Part shown: in pieces, positions 7,984-16,384 of the stretch
Position numbering within the stretch: the stretch's first letter is position 1
Layout of the letters: every line of letters starts with the position of its first letter
Assembly (NCBI RefSeq): GCF_014652415.1
Contig: NZ_BMYT01000001.1
Location: 1 to 64,000 of the forward strand
Direction of reading: 5' to 3'
Origin: Affinundibacterium macrobrachii
GTDB lineage: Bacteria > Pseudomonadota > Gammaproteobacteria > Burkholderiales > Burkholderiaceae_D
Length of the DNA: 64,000 nt
Notes under the pieces: generated by a model
The model's database searches: none
What the model was told of the DNA's origin: nothing
What the model saw: the letters and a program-made list of their open reading frames with translations, nothing else
Made by a program: the position numbers and the translations under genes

Positions 7984-9233
7984 TGACCTGTGACACAAAT
8001 AAACCGATGGGGCCGTTAGCTGGCGTAAAAGTGCTTGAATTGGGAACCTTAATTGCGGGTCCATTTTGCTCGCGCATGTTGGCCGAGTTTGGTGCAGAAG
8101 TTATAAAAATTGAGGCGCCAGATGGTGGCGACCCTTTGCGTCATTGGCGTGTCTTGAAGGATGGCACTTCGCTTTGGTGGAGCGTACAGGCGCGAAATAA
8201 AAAAAGCATTACCTTGAACTTGAAGACCGAGGAGGCGCAGGAAATTGCCCGTCAGTTGGCATTGGATGCAGACATTATTATTGAGAATTACCGCCCGGGT
8301 GTTTTAGAAAAATGGCGGCTTGGATATAAAGATTTGAGCGCAATAAATCCCGCCACGATTATGGTTCGTTTATCGGGTTATGGACAAACCGGTCCTATGC
8401 GCGATTTACCAGGCTTCGGTGCGATCGGAGAGTCGATGGGAGGCTTGCGTTATGTGTCAGGACATCCTGATCGCCCTCCCGTGCGCGTCGGTATTTCGAT
8501 AGGAGATTCAGTTGCCGCTTTGCACGGTGTGATCGGTGCGATGATGGCGTTGCGTCATCGCGATGTGAGTGGTGGTCGCTGGAATGGAAAGTTAGGCGAT
8601 GAATTAGTTGCTGGGCAAGGGCAGATGGTGGATGTCGCGCTTTATGAGTCTGTCTTTAATTTGATGGAATCTCTGGTGCCGGAATTTGATTTCGCTGGTG
8701 TTGTGCGTGAACGCACCGGTGGTGCTTTGCCCGGTATCGTGCCATCGAACACTTATACAACTTCCGAAGGTGAAAGTATTGTGATCGCTGGCAATGGCGA
8801 TGCTATTTTTCATCGATTAATGTTAGCGATTGATAGAACAGATCTAGCGAACGATCTTGCTCTGCAAAGAAATGATGGGAGAGTGCCACGTACAGCGGAA
8901 ATTGACGCGGCTATTCAAGCTTGGTGTGAAACGCAAACGATCGATCAAGCCTTGGCTAGTTTACGAGCGGCCGACGTACCAGTAGGAAAAATTTACTCGG
9001 TACGAGACATGATGAACGACGCGCAATTTCAAGCGCGCGATATGTTTGAACAACATCAATTTGCAGATGGTGCTAGGCTTAAAATCCCAGCGATTAGTCC
9101 TAAGCTATCTGAGACTCCGGGTAAAACGCGATGGCTGGGGCCGGAGCTAGGAGCGCATACCGAACAAGTATTGGCAGAATTGGGTTACACAGACGCGCAA
9201 ATTCAAGCGTTTAAAGAGCAACAAATCATCTGA
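7983..9233 (+). CDS. CaiB/BaiF family (class III) CoA-transferase
   Basis: This 416-residue enzyme belongs to the class III family that moves CoA between carboxylic acids, such as formyl-CoA/oxalate, carnitine or succinyl-CoA/methylsuccinate types. Visible features are the N-terminal GVKVLELGTLIAGPFCSRML and AEVIKIEAPDGGDPLR, the ENYRPGVLEKWRLGY block, and PGFGAIGESMGGLRYVSG. At the place where formyl-CoA transferase has its catalytic aspartate, I read VDVALYESVFNLMES, so the residue appears to be glutamate (my alignment by eye); this variant is common in uncharacterised members. The ATG overlaps the recR stop (TGATG); a TTG one codon earlier is less likely. The substrate cannot be told. A terminator overlaps its stop. 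Confidence 0.88.
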   Translation: MTCDTNKPMGPLAGVKVLELGTLIAGPFCSRMLAEFGAEVIKIEAPDGGDPLRHWRVLKDGTSLWWSVQARNKKSITLNLKTEEAQEIARQLALDADIIIENYRPGVLEKWRLGYKDLSAINPATIMVRLSGYGQTGPMRDLPGFGAIGESMGGLRYVSGHPDRPPVRVGISIGDSVAALHGVIGAMMALRHRDVSGGRWNGKLGDELVAGQGQMVDVALYESVFNLMESLVPEFDFAGVVRERTGGALPGIVPSNTYTTSEGESIVIAGNGDAIFHRLMLAIDRTDLANDLALQRNDGRVPRTAEIDAAIQAWCETQTIDQALASLRAADVPVGKIYSVRDMMNDAQFQARDMFEQHQFADGARLKIPAISPKLSETPGKTRWLGPELGAHTEQVLAELGYTDAQIQAFKEQQII

Positions 9234-9254
9234 TCGGTTGCTCTTGCTTTCTTT
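9214..9254 (+). terminator. Terminator overlapping the end of the CoA-transferase gene
   Basis: The arms 9214-9222 and 9237-9245 form a 9-bp stem with a 14-nt loop that includes the stop codon, followed by GCTTTCTTT. It lies between convergent genes, so the hairpin may also act on the opposite strand. Confidence 0.5.
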
Positions 9255-9257
9255 GGC

Positions 9258-9857
9258 TTATAAGGTTTTTAGATATTCACGAATACCTGCTAATAACATT
9301 TCTACCGCCATCGCTGTCAGGATCAACCCCATTAGACGTTCGACTGCAGTCATCGTGCGCTCTCCGAGAGCTCTTTGCATTCGTTCTGCACCTAGTAGCA
9401 CAACTAACCAAACTAAGGCGACAGCGACAAGTGCTCCAACATGCACAATCAGGTCTGAACTACTGTTGGATGAAAACAGAAGAACGGTCGCAAGCGATGA
9501 TGGGCCAGCAAGTGCAGGAATCGCTAAGGGAACGATGAATGGTTCACTATTGCCTTCAGTTGCGCCAAATACACCACCTTCTTGTGGGAAAACCATGCGA
9601 AGCGCAATCAAAAAGAGAATCACACCGCCGCCAATACGCAAGGCAACTTCCGACAGTTGAAGCGCTTTTAAGAAATGTTTGCCGAAGAACATAAATAACA
9701 ATAAAAGAATGAACGCAATTGCGCACTCTCGAACTACGACACGCCAACGACGCTCGGGCGAGACAGTGGAGAGCGCGCTGACAAAAATGGGAATGTTGCC
9801 AAATGGGTCGGTAACGAGAATGAGAAGTATAAAGGCCTGAAAAAAGTCTTGTGTCAT
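9258..9857 (-). CDS. MarC family integral membrane protein
   Basis: A 199-residue protein with about six membrane-spanning segments. The N-terminal motif ILVTDPFGNIPIFVSALS is diagnostic for MarC/YhgN, as is the mid-protein IPLAIPALAGPSSLATVLL stretch (here VPLAIPALAGPSS). These proteins were once linked to multiple antibiotic resistance, but their function is unresolved; an amino acid transport role is proposed by fold family. It converges on the CoA-transferase gene with only 24 nt between. No partner genes suggest a substrate. Confidence 0.93.
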   Translation of the reverse strand: MTQDFFQAFILLILVTDPFGNIPIFVSALSTVSPERRWRVVVRECAIAFILLLLFMFFGKHFLKALQLSEVALRIGGGVILFLIALRMVFPQEGGVFGATEGNSEPFIVPLAIPALAGPSSLATVLLFSSNSSSDLIVHVGALVAVALVWLVVLLGAERMQRALGERTMTAVERLMGLILTAMAVEMLLAGIREYLKTL

Positions 9858-10024
9858 ATTATTCTGCTCAGGTTGAGTAAGAAGTGATTGAGGTAGTGGT
9901 CGTTAGATTGAAAACTTCAATCATGGAGAACATGAATTTTGCTGCTGATTTGCCAATAGGTCAATCAAGTTGTGATACGACGATCAGCGATTAAAATAAA
10001 TCGCTGTATGATGTTGTAATAAGT

Positions 10025-10055
10025 GAGATTGATCGACGATAAATCCATCAATCTC
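10025..10055. repeat. Inverted repeat upstream of the DUF1289 gene
   Basis: GAGATTGAT (10025-10033) and ATCAATCTC (10047-10055) form a 9-bp perfect stem with a 13-nt loop in the 265-nt region between the divergent marC and DUF1289 genes. There is no T tract. It could be an operator or a leader hairpin; nothing decides between them. Confidence 0.5.
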
Positions 10056-10122
10056 GTGAGATTTTGGGAAATTAAGCTATAAATTAAGCGATCAATATAA
10101 AGTGAAAAGTAAAGCGATAGAT

Positions 10123-10305
10123 ATGGAAAAAAATAATCGGCCTGATACACCATGTGTGGCTGTGTGTTCCACTACTTTTGATGATGTTTGTCGTGGTTGT
10201 GGTAGAACTGTGGCAGAAGTCGCAGATTGGGTGTTTATGTCGCAGGATCAAAAAGATCTTGTTTGGGAGCGTATTTTGGCAGAGGGGTATCCGCGCCGTA
10301 ACTAA
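10123..10305 (+). CDS. DUF1289 family small cysteine-rich protein
   Basis: A 60-residue protein with the DUF1289 pattern: TPCVAVCSTTFDDVCRGCGR with four cysteines (two CxxxC-type pairs), then TVAEVADWVFMSQDQKDLVWERI. The cysteines suggest a metal site, zinc or iron-sulphur; the function is unknown. A GTG seven codons upstream (10102) keeps the frame open, but the family normally starts close to the first cysteine, so I chose the ATG at 10123; the ribosome site is weak for either. It stands alone, 313 nt ahead of the secretion locus. Confidence 0.82.
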   Translation: MEKNNRPDTPCVAVCSTTFDDVCRGCGRTVAEVADWVFMSQDQKDLVWERILAEGYPRRN

Positions 10306-10618
10306 GTTTAAAACACATTGAAAATAACGCAGTCAAGCAAAAGTAACGTTGATTTTTTCATTCCTGTCAAATTCAGATCGCTGTTCGTGTGCATGAATTA
10401 GAATAATTTTTCTTGTTGTCCATGAACTAAGTTTTTTTCAGTTTATTTCATGATACGATTTATACGGTAAGCTTTTATTATCACTTCCAGTTTGAATTTG
10501 TTTACCTGAATCTAATTGGGAATGATAAATTTTTGTGTTCGTCTTTTGCTGTGTATTTGTGAATTAGATAGTAATCGATGTAATGAATTGTGTCGCTTTT
10601 TAAGTTGGTGAGAATGTG
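10306..10618 (+). other. Region upstream of the type II secretion genes
   Basis: About 310 nt of AT-rich DNA with many T runs and no credible gene. It presumably carries the main promoter for the gsp operon. Sequences such as TATACG near 10460 resemble a -10 box, but no convincing -35 partner is visible, so I do not name a promoter. Confidence 0.45.
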
Positions 10619-11092
10619 ATGAAGAGTCTAAGTAATAAATCGAATGCGAAAAAATTTCAAGCTAACTCAGGTGGACTGATGCGTGGTTTCACCTTGATTG
10701 AAATTATGATTGTGCTAGTCATTATGGGAATTCTTGCAGGATTGGTTGTGCCAAAGTTGATGGGGCGGACTGATGATGCGAGAGTATTGCAGGCGAAGCA
10801 GGATATTTCTACTATGCTTGGCGCATTGAAAATGTACAAGCTCGATAATCAGCGTTATCCAACTACAGAGCAAGGTCTGCAAGCACTGATAACAAAGCCA
10901 ACCTCTGGTCCTGCTGCAAACGGTTACAAGACGGATGGTTATATTTCAAAATTGCCAAAGGATCCTTGGGGCAATCCATATCAATACATGTCACCAGGTT
11001 TAAAATCTGACATCGAAATCTTCTCTTATGGCCAAGATGGAAAGCCCAATGGCGCTGGCTACGACGCTGACATCGGTTCCTGGGATCTGTAA
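10619..11092 (+). CDS. gspG: Type II secretion major pseudopilin GspG
   Basis: A 157-residue prepilin with a positively charged leader of about 22 residues ending in RG, cut before [16 protein letters not shown]; glutamate at +5 is present. The C-terminal half has the GspG signature ([10 protein letters not shown], then [13 protein letters not shown] and FSYGQDGK) including calcium-site residues. GspG is the main subunit of the periplasmic pseudopilus that pushes folded exoproteins through the outer-membrane secretin. It is first in the gsp run. A GTG directly before the ATG is also possible. The prepilin peptidase (PilD/GspO) is not in this window. Confidence 0.96.
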   Translation: MKSLSNKSNAKKFQANSGGLMRGFTLIEIMIVLVIMGILAGLVVPKLMGRTDDARVLQAKQDISTMLGALKMYKLDNQRYPTTEQGLQALITKPTSGPAANGYKTDGYISKLPKDPWGNPYQYMSPGLKSDIEIFSYGQDGKPNGAGYDADIGSWDL

Positions 11093-11100
11093 GTCATAAC

Positions 11101-11601
11101 GTGACTTATCAAACACGGTCACCCGCCAGATCACCGATCAGATTCCGCAGCTCTGGATTTACATTGCTCGAGTTGCTGGTAGTCTTGGTCATCATGGGGA
11201 TCATGCTGGGAGCTGTATCTTTGAATGCAGTTCAAAGCGTTCATCAAAAATTGCAGACCGATGCACATAGAATTTCCTTACTCTTGCAGCTAGCCAGAGA
11301 AGAGGCGATTGTGCGTAACCGTCAAACAGCATTTGAAGTATTTGGAGAGGGTTACCAGTTTCTTGTTTTAAATGAGAATAAGTGGGAAAAAATTACCGAC
11401 CTAGATACACTGCGTGGGAGACAATTCACCTTTCCAGATACACAGGTGAGTATTCTATCGCAAGACACTGTTAGTGCAGATAAGCTCAGGATCGTGTTTG
11501 GTCGTGAGCCTGTTAGTCGCCCATTTAAGCTAATTTTGCGAGTCGGCAGTGATCAAGTCGCTGTGAACGCGGATGGCGTTGGTCATTTCGTTGTGGAGTA
11601 A
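11101..11601 (+). CDS. gspH: Type II secretion minor pseudopilin GspH
   Basis: A 166-residue prepilin starting with GTG eight nt after gspG. The leader ends in SSG and is cut before FTLLELLVVLVIMGIMLG, with glutamate at +5. The rest matches GspH/FimT-type minor pseudopilins (LLLQLAREEAIVRNRQ in the first helix; a C-terminal beta domain). GspH is part of the pseudopilus near its tip. The end of the gene runs up to the gspI ribosome site. Confidence 0.93.
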   Translation: MTYQTRSPARSPIRFRSSGFTLLELLVVLVIMGIMLGAVSLNAVQSVHQKLQTDAHRISLLLQLAREEAIVRNRQTAFEVFGEGYQFLVLNENKWEKITDLDTLRGRQFTFPDTQVSILSQDTVSADKLRIVFGREPVSRPFKLILRVGSDQVAVNADGVGHFVVE

Positions 11602-11605
11602 TGGT

Positions 11606-12004
11606 GTGATCTGTAAATTGCGACCTTTTCCGAAGCGACTCGTTTCCCAAGGGTTCACCTTGTTGGAAGTTCTCGTTGCATTAGTCATTGTTGGTACCGT
11701 TTTAGGAGCAAGTTTGCGTGCTGTAGCGAGCTTGGCACAAAATAGTAGCGGGCTTCGCGCCACAATGATGGCGAATTGGTCGGCGGAGAATCGTCTCGCA
11801 CAAATTCGTCTTGGTAAAGAGTGGCCGCAACTAGGTGAACGTAGTTTTCCTTGCCCGCAAGGAGAGCTAAATCTGCTTTGTGAAGAACATGTATTAGCGA
11901 CGCCCAATCCCTCATTTAGGCGAGTTGAAGTGTTGGTATTTGAAGCCAGTAATTTGCAACGTCGTTTGGCAAAATTGACTCAGGTGGTGCCGAATGCACC
12001 ATAA
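11606..12004 (+). CDS. gspI: Type II secretion minor pseudopilin GspI
   Basis: A prepilin of 132 residues from GTG at 11606, with mature start FTLLEVLVALVIVGTVLGASLRA after the leader ending in SQG. The family region ENRLAQIRL is clear. The ATG at 11573 would give 143 residues and overlap gspH by 29 nt; I prefer 11606 because GGAG at 11595-11598 is well spaced and gspH ends at 11601. GspI forms the pseudopilus tip complex with GspJ and GspK. It overlaps gspJ by 11 nt. Confidence 0.9.
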   Translation: MICKLRPFPKRLVSQGFTLLEVLVALVIVGTVLGASLRAVASLAQNSSGLRATMMANWSAENRLAQIRLGKEWPQLGERSFPCPQGELNLLCEEHVLATPNPSFRRVEVLVFEASNLQRRLAKLTQVVPNAP

Positions 12005-12650
12005 ATCTACACATCAAAGTGCTGGCTTCACGCTGATTGAACTGTTAGTGGCAATTGCAATTCTTGCGATTATCGCGGTGATGGGATGGAGCGGATTAGA
12101 CAGTATCATTCGCGCTCGACAAACATTAAATCAAGAGCTTGAACAAAGTCGCGGTGCGCAAATTAGTTTTGTTCAATTGGAAAATGATTGTGCGCATGTT
12201 GTGAGCGATGCGCAGTTGCCTAGACGTGAGAGCATACGTGCATTTGATACCCAATTAATTTTGATCCGCAATGTCTATGAAGACGGGCGTGCGCCTCAAT
12301 TACAAGTCGTTGCCTATAAAATGCAGGAAGGTATTTTTTCTCGTCGTGAATCGATTGCAACACGTGATTTAAAACTCATCGACGTGATGTGGCAGAGTGC
12401 GATCAACGGCAATGACAATATGCCGGTAGTGAAATTGCAGACCGATGTAACTGTGTTTCAAATGCGAACTTGGAACAATGACGAAAATAATTGGCGGGTA
12501 GCCGGAACTGATATTGCGAGCGATCCGACAGTAGCTGCATCGCCTAAGCCAGGCAAATTGGTGCCTCGGAAAACCGGTTTAGAAGTCACAATGCAATTGC
12601 GTGGTCAACAAAATCCGCTGTTGAAGATCTTCTTGTTGGGTGCCGCATGA
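11994..12650 (+). CDS. gspJ: Type II secretion minor pseudopilin GspJ
   Basis: A 218-residue prepilin: leader MHHKSTHQSAG then FTLIELLVAIAILAIIAVMGWSGL, with glutamate at +5. The family features FVQLENDCAHVV and the R-rich middle are seen. GspJ joins GspI and GspK at the pseudopilus tip. It overlaps gspI by 11 nt and gspK by 4 nt (ATGA), consistent with tightly coupled translation. Confidence 0.94.
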   Translation: MHHKSTHQSAGFTLIELLVAIAILAIIAVMGWSGLDSIIRARQTLNQELEQSRGAQISFVQLENDCAHVVSDAQLPRRESIRAFDTQLILIRNVYEDGRAPQLQVVAYKMQEGIFSRRESIATRDLKLIDVMWQSAINGNDNMPVVKLQTDVTVFQMRTWNNDENNWRVAGTDIASDPTVAASPKPGKLVPRKTGLEVTMQLRGQQNPLLKIFLLGAA

Positions 12651-13657
12651 ACTTCAAAAAACAAGACGGTGTGGCTGTCGTTACTGCATTATTACTGACG
12701 ACTTTGGCGATTACGATTGTGGCTAGTCTGTTCTGGCAACAACAAGTTCAAGTTCGATCAATCGAAAATCAACGTTTTCAGTTACAGAAAAAATGGGTTT
12801 TGCGAGGCGCATTGGATTGGGCTGGACTCATCTTGCGTGAAGATAGGCGTATCAGTAAGGTCGATCATTTAGGTGAACCTTGGGCAGTCAATTTAGGTGA
12901 TACGCGCTTAGATCAATATGTGGAAAATGGGAAGACCGACACTGAGGATAGTGATGCGACTTTATCTGGACAAATTAGCGATGCGCAAGCAAAGTTTAAT
13001 TTGACAAATCTGGCTGCGAATGGGCAAGTAGATCGTCGTGAGTTAGCCAGTTTTGCAAAGCTTCTCAGTAATTTGAGGTTAGACCCCTCACTGGCGCAGC
13101 GCGTTGCCAGCCAAATCGCCTTAACGCAGGATAAAGTAATTGCAGGACCGCAACAGCCAGGTCAGCCTGGTCAGCCGGGTGATGCGCCAAACCCACCAAA
13201 TCCTTCAGAGAAGTCTGATAGTTTATCGACAATCGCTAATTCCGAAGTACAATTCTTGAAATTTAGCCAAATTGATGATTTGTTGGCAATTCCCGGTTTT
13301 TCAGCGGCTAACATTGTGCGATTGAGAAACTTTGTTACCGTGTTACCTGTGCCAACAAAGATCAATGTCAACACGACATCGGCTGAAGTCTTGTCTGCGC
13401 GTTTAGAAAACGTCAGTTTGACCGACGCTGCGTTAATGATTGCGACTAGGGATCGTGCCTATTTTCTTGATTTTGAGCGATTTAAGTTGAATTTTCCCGA
13501 AAAGGTGACTGAAGCAGACGTTAAGTTTTTAGATTTTCAAACGAATTTTTTTGTTGTTAATGGAAGAGTCCGATTGAATAAATCTTTATTGGAAGTGGAT
13601 GCCTTAATCGAACGCGATGACAAGGGAACACAGATTTTGTGGGTTAGAGAGAATTGA
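12647..13657 (+). CDS. gspK: Type II secretion minor pseudopilin GspK
   Basis: A 336-residue prepilin-like protein. Cleavage is expected after KKQDG before VAVVTALLLTTLAITIV; as in other GspK proteins there is no glutamate at +5. GspK caps the pseudopilus tip. The long periplasmic part contains the family regions SGQISDAQAKFNLTNL and INVNTTSAEVLSARL, plus a Pro/Gly/Gln-rich insert (PGQPGQPG) at about residue 170. It overlaps gspJ by 4 nt; 97 nt separate it from gspL, a gap in which I see no gene. Confidence 0.94.
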   Translation: MNFKKQDGVAVVTALLLTTLAITIVASLFWQQQVQVRSIENQRFQLQKKWVLRGALDWAGLILREDRRISKVDHLGEPWAVNLGDTRLDQYVENGKTDTEDSDATLSGQISDAQAKFNLTNLAANGQVDRRELASFAKLLSNLRLDPSLAQRVASQIALTQDKVIAGPQQPGQPGQPGDAPNPPNPSEKSDSLSTIANSEVQFLKFSQIDDLLAIPGFSAANIVRLRNFVTVLPVPTKINVNTTSAEVLSARLENVSLTDAALMIATRDRAYFLDFERFKLNFPEKVTEADVKFLDFQTNFFVVNGRVRLNKSLLEVDALIERDDKGTQILWVREN

Positions 13658-13754
13658 GTTTAAGTGATCGCCATAGAAGCAAATAAAAATACGGCGCATA
13701 GAAAAACGATTCAAAAAGATAGTGAACTCAATTTTGTAGAGGGTAACAGGGGAC

Positions 13755-15053
13755 ATGGCAAGTACGCTTTATTTACAATTACCTCCCAAGTCGGTAGTGG
13801 AGCAATTGGGGCGCTGGGAAGATCAGACGTTTTTATATTGTCTGTTAGCGACCGATAAAAATATTCTGCAGCAAGGTCGTCATCCTTTCAATTCTTTGCG
13901 GGAGCTAATTCAGTCATCTGAACGCTTAGTTTTATTGGTGTCGTCGAGTGATGTGAACTTCTGCCAGGTTGCGGTTCCACCTATGCCGTTCGCTAAATTG
14001 AAAGCTGCATTGCCGAATTTGTTAGAGGAGCAGCTACTCTCTGACACCAATGATTTGCTATTTGTCCCCGAACATCCGGTGAATGGTCAATGCAAGGTTG
14101 CGGTTATCGCTAAATCTTGGGTCGAACAATTGGTGTCGCTTGGCGTCGCGCTTGGCGCACAAAAAATCTCCGCGCACGCAATTTCCAGTGGCTTACCATT
14201 GCAAGCAGAGAGCGCCACTGTGCTAGTTGAATCGACTAACCTAGATCAAATTGGTGAGCAAATCCTGGAAATTTCTGTAAGAGCAGCTGGGCAATTAGGA
14301 TCTGGTTTGACCATCGCATTACGCGATAAAAAAATTGATGATGTTGATGTCGCGACTCAGATACAACAAACAATCAAAATTTTGCTTCCACAGGGTGCGA
14401 TCAATTATTTTGTGGCGCCAGAATTAGAAGCTGTTTTATCTAAAGTTTCTGCGACTGAGGGTGATGTATCGCCGCAGGTGCAATTTTCTAAACCTGATTG
14501 GAAGACAAAAATTTCTGGTTTGTCGACGCAAACGCTGGATTTGTTTTCCACATTTAATCTCGAGGGAAAGCAGAGTTTTGACTGGGCGAAATGGCGTTGG
14601 ACATTGATTTTGTCGAGTAGCATCGTGCTAATTAGCTTGCTCGCTCTAAATTGGAAATGGATGAGTTTACGAACGGAAGCCAATACGATACAAGATTCGA
14701 TTCAGGCTATCTATCAGTCTGCTTTTCCTAGAGAGCCTGTTTCTCGTGATCCGCTATTTCAAATGCAACAGAAAATTAATGCTGCAAAAAAAATGGCTGG
14801 GGAGTCGAGTAACGATGACTTCTTAGTGTTAAGCGCACAATTTGCTGCAGCATGGGGACAGTTGGTGCCAGGGCAGCCGAGCGCGACGGTTGCTAGCATT
14901 GAATATCGTGAGCGTAGTTTATTTATTCAACCCAAAAATTTAGCAGAAGTTCCAGTTGATCAATTAACTTCTTTATTGAAAGAGCGTGGATTAAAACTGG
15001 AAGTCAAAGACAATGCATTGAAGCTGACTGTTGATTTGAGTGGCACAAGATGA
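13755..15053 (+). CDS. gspL: Type II secretion inner-membrane protein GspL
   Basis: A 432-residue protein with an actin-like cytoplasmic domain (residues 1 to about 265), one membrane helix (WTLILSSSIVLISLLALNW) at about residues 283-302 and a small ferredoxin-like periplasmic domain. GspL links the ATPase GspE to GspM in the inner-membrane platform. The call follows domain layout, the early region LLVSSSDVNFCQVAVPPMPFAK-like block and position between gspK and gspM. It overlaps gspM by 4 nt (ATGA). Confidence 0.93.
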   Translation: MASTLYLQLPPKSVVEQLGRWEDQTFLYCLLATDKNILQQGRHPFNSLRELIQSSERLVLLVSSSDVNFCQVAVPPMPFAKLKAALPNLLEEQLLSDTNDLLFVPEHPVNGQCKVAVIAKSWVEQLVSLGVALGAQKISAHAISSGLPLQAESATVLVESTNLDQIGEQILEISVRAAGQLGSGLTIALRDKKIDDVDVATQIQQTIKILLPQGAINYFVAPELEAVLSKVSATEGDVSPQVQFSKPDWKTKISGLSTQTLDLFSTFNLEGKQSFDWAKWRWTLILSSSIVLISLLALNWKWMSLRTEANTIQDSIQAIYQSAFPREPVSRDPLFQMQQKINAAKKMAGESSNDDFLVLSAQFAAAWGQLVPGQPSATVASIEYRERSLFIQPKNLAEVPVDQLTSLLKERGLKLEVKDNALKLTVDLSGTR

Positions 15054-15553
15054 AAGAAATCGAATTTATAACAAGCTTGCGTAATGATTGGCGTAAGCGT
15101 GATTTGCGTGAGCGTAGAATTTTGCTCGGCGTCGGGGTGTTAATCCTTGCAAGCCTGATTTATTTAATCGGCGTTCAACCTGCGCTTAGCAATATTCGCA
15201 ATTTGGAAAGTGCGACACCAGCATTAAAACTACAAGCCGCCACTATGATGAATATGGCGTCTCAGTATGAAGCACTATCTAAGACAATGTCCGAGAATAT
15301 TCCGCCGATTACTCGCGAAGTCATTGAGTCGACATTAAATCGTCGTAATATTAAAACCCAGTCCTTAACAGTCTCGAATGAGATCGTACGTTTTCAAGCG
15401 AATACGGTAGCGTATGCACAGCTCATGGAGTGGATTTTGGAAATGCAGAAAGCAGCTCGTTTAACTGTTGATGAGGCAAAAGTAAGTGCGCTAAGCGATG
15501 CGGGACAGGTGAGTGTGGTAATCACTTTGCGGCAGCAAAGACCCGGCAATTAG
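15050..15553 (+). CDS. gspM: Type II secretion inner-membrane protein GspM
   Basis: A 167-residue protein with a short basic cytoplasmic head (RKRDLRERRILLG), one membrane helix at about residues 26-42 and a periplasmic domain ending in VSVVITLRQQRPG. It pairs with GspL. GspM sequences diverge widely, so the call leans on size, topology and the place between gspL and gspN. The gene is coupled to gspL by a 4-nt overlap and is 1 nt from gspN. Confidence 0.9.
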   Translation: MKEIEFITSLRNDWRKRDLRERRILLGVGVLILASLIYLIGVQPALSNIRNLESATPALKLQAATMMNMASQYEALSKTMSENIPPITREVIESTLNRRNIKTQSLTVSNEIVRFQANTVAYAQLMEWILEMQKAARLTVDEAKVSALSDAGQVSVVITLRQQRPGN

Positions 15554-15554
15554 T

Positions 15555-16334
15555 ATGCAAAAGAAAGTTGTTTTTGTTTGGTGTTTGGTCGGCGTCTTGA
15601 GCACCTTTGTGTCCGTACTAATTTTCTTGCCTGCGAGCTGGGTAGGTGTACTGTTAGAGAAGCAAACGATGGGACGCCTGAGTTTAGGTGATGTACAAGG
15701 AAGCTTCTGGCGTGGCTCGGCGTTTATTGGTGGCGCGGTTGACCAGAAATCAGCTGTTACGGCTTTGTTTCCGGGACGATTTTCTTGGAAGATTTCTCCA
15801 GCCATCTTGTTAGGTCAAGTGGCTGTTGAATTAGAAAATAAACAGGTGATGTCAGCACCATTGCAAGTAAAAGGCAGCTTTCAACAATGGTATATCAGTC
15901 CAGCTAGTATCACCTTGCCACCTGAACGATTAGAAGGATTGGGCGCGCCCTTAAATACCATCGGTCCAACTGGAAAAATTGTTTTGCATTGGGGGCAGTT
16001 AGAGTTAAGCGTCGTTGAAGGTAAGCCACTATTGAATGGCGCGATGAAATTGGAAATGAATGAGATGGCATCGCGTGCGTCTTCGGTGAAGCCTTTAGGC
16101 AGCTATCTCTTAGCATTGAATTGGAAGGGTGACGTTGCAAATTTAGTGTTGAGCACGCACAAAGGTCCAATGATGTTAGAAGGGAATGGCGTATTGCAAC
16201 AAGGACGTTTTCGTTTTTCAGGAAAAGCATTTGCCGAACAAGGGCAAGAAGAAAGAATGGCAAATTTATTGAATTTGCTGGGAAGGCGTCGTCAAGAAGG
16301 CGACAAACAAGTCATCGCATTAGAGTACAACTGA
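15555..16334 (+). CDS. gspN: Type II secretion protein GspN
   Basis: A 259-residue protein with one N-terminal membrane helix and a periplasmic body showing the GspN pattern MGRLSLGDVQGSFWRGSAF and LPASWVGVLLEK. GspN is an accessory inner-membrane component present in only some systems; its exact role is unclear. It starts 1 nt after gspM. Its last codons run into a 10-bp tandem repeat (16331-16380) that continues to gspD. Confidence 0.9.
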   Translation: MQKKVVFVWCLVGVLSTFVSVLIFLPASWVGVLLEKQTMGRLSLGDVQGSFWRGSAFIGGAVDQKSAVTALFPGRFSWKISPAILLGQVAVELENKQVMSAPLQVKGSFQQWYISPASITLPPERLEGLGAPLNTIGPTGKIVLHWGQLELSVVEGKPLLNGAMKLEMNEMASRASSVKPLGSYLLALNWKGDVANLVLSTHKGPMMLEGNGVLQQGRFRFSGKAFAEQGQEERMANLLNLLGRRRQEGDKQVIALEYN

Positions 16335-16380
16335 ATACAACTAAGCATAACTAAGCATAACTAAGCATAACTGAGACAAT
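16331..16380. repeat. 10-bp tandem repeat between gspN and gspD
   Basis: Three exact copies of CTAAGCATAA (16341-16370) are flanked by degenerate units CTGAATACAA (16331-16340) and CTGAGACAAT (16371-16380). The first degenerate unit contains the gspN stop codon. The period is close to one DNA helical turn. The array fills nearly the whole 50-nt gap before gspD. Confidence 0.9.
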
Positions 16381-16384
16381 TGGC

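Noticed and set aside
9238..9660. 140-codon plus-strand frame inside marC
   Set aside because: It is antisense to a clear membrane protein gene and has an amino acid composition typical of a shadow frame.
4435..10305. The CoA-transferase, MarC and DUF1289 genes as one metabolic cluster
   Set aside because: Orientation changes and terminator placement split them, and no shared function is visible.
13664..13858. 64-codon frame between gspK and gspL
   Set aside because: Overlaps the gspL start in another frame, has no domain, and the rest of the gap is only 97 nt.
16331..16380. The 10-bp repeat as a CRISPR or iteron array
   Set aside because: No spacers, a short unit and only three exact copies; no replication gene nearby.
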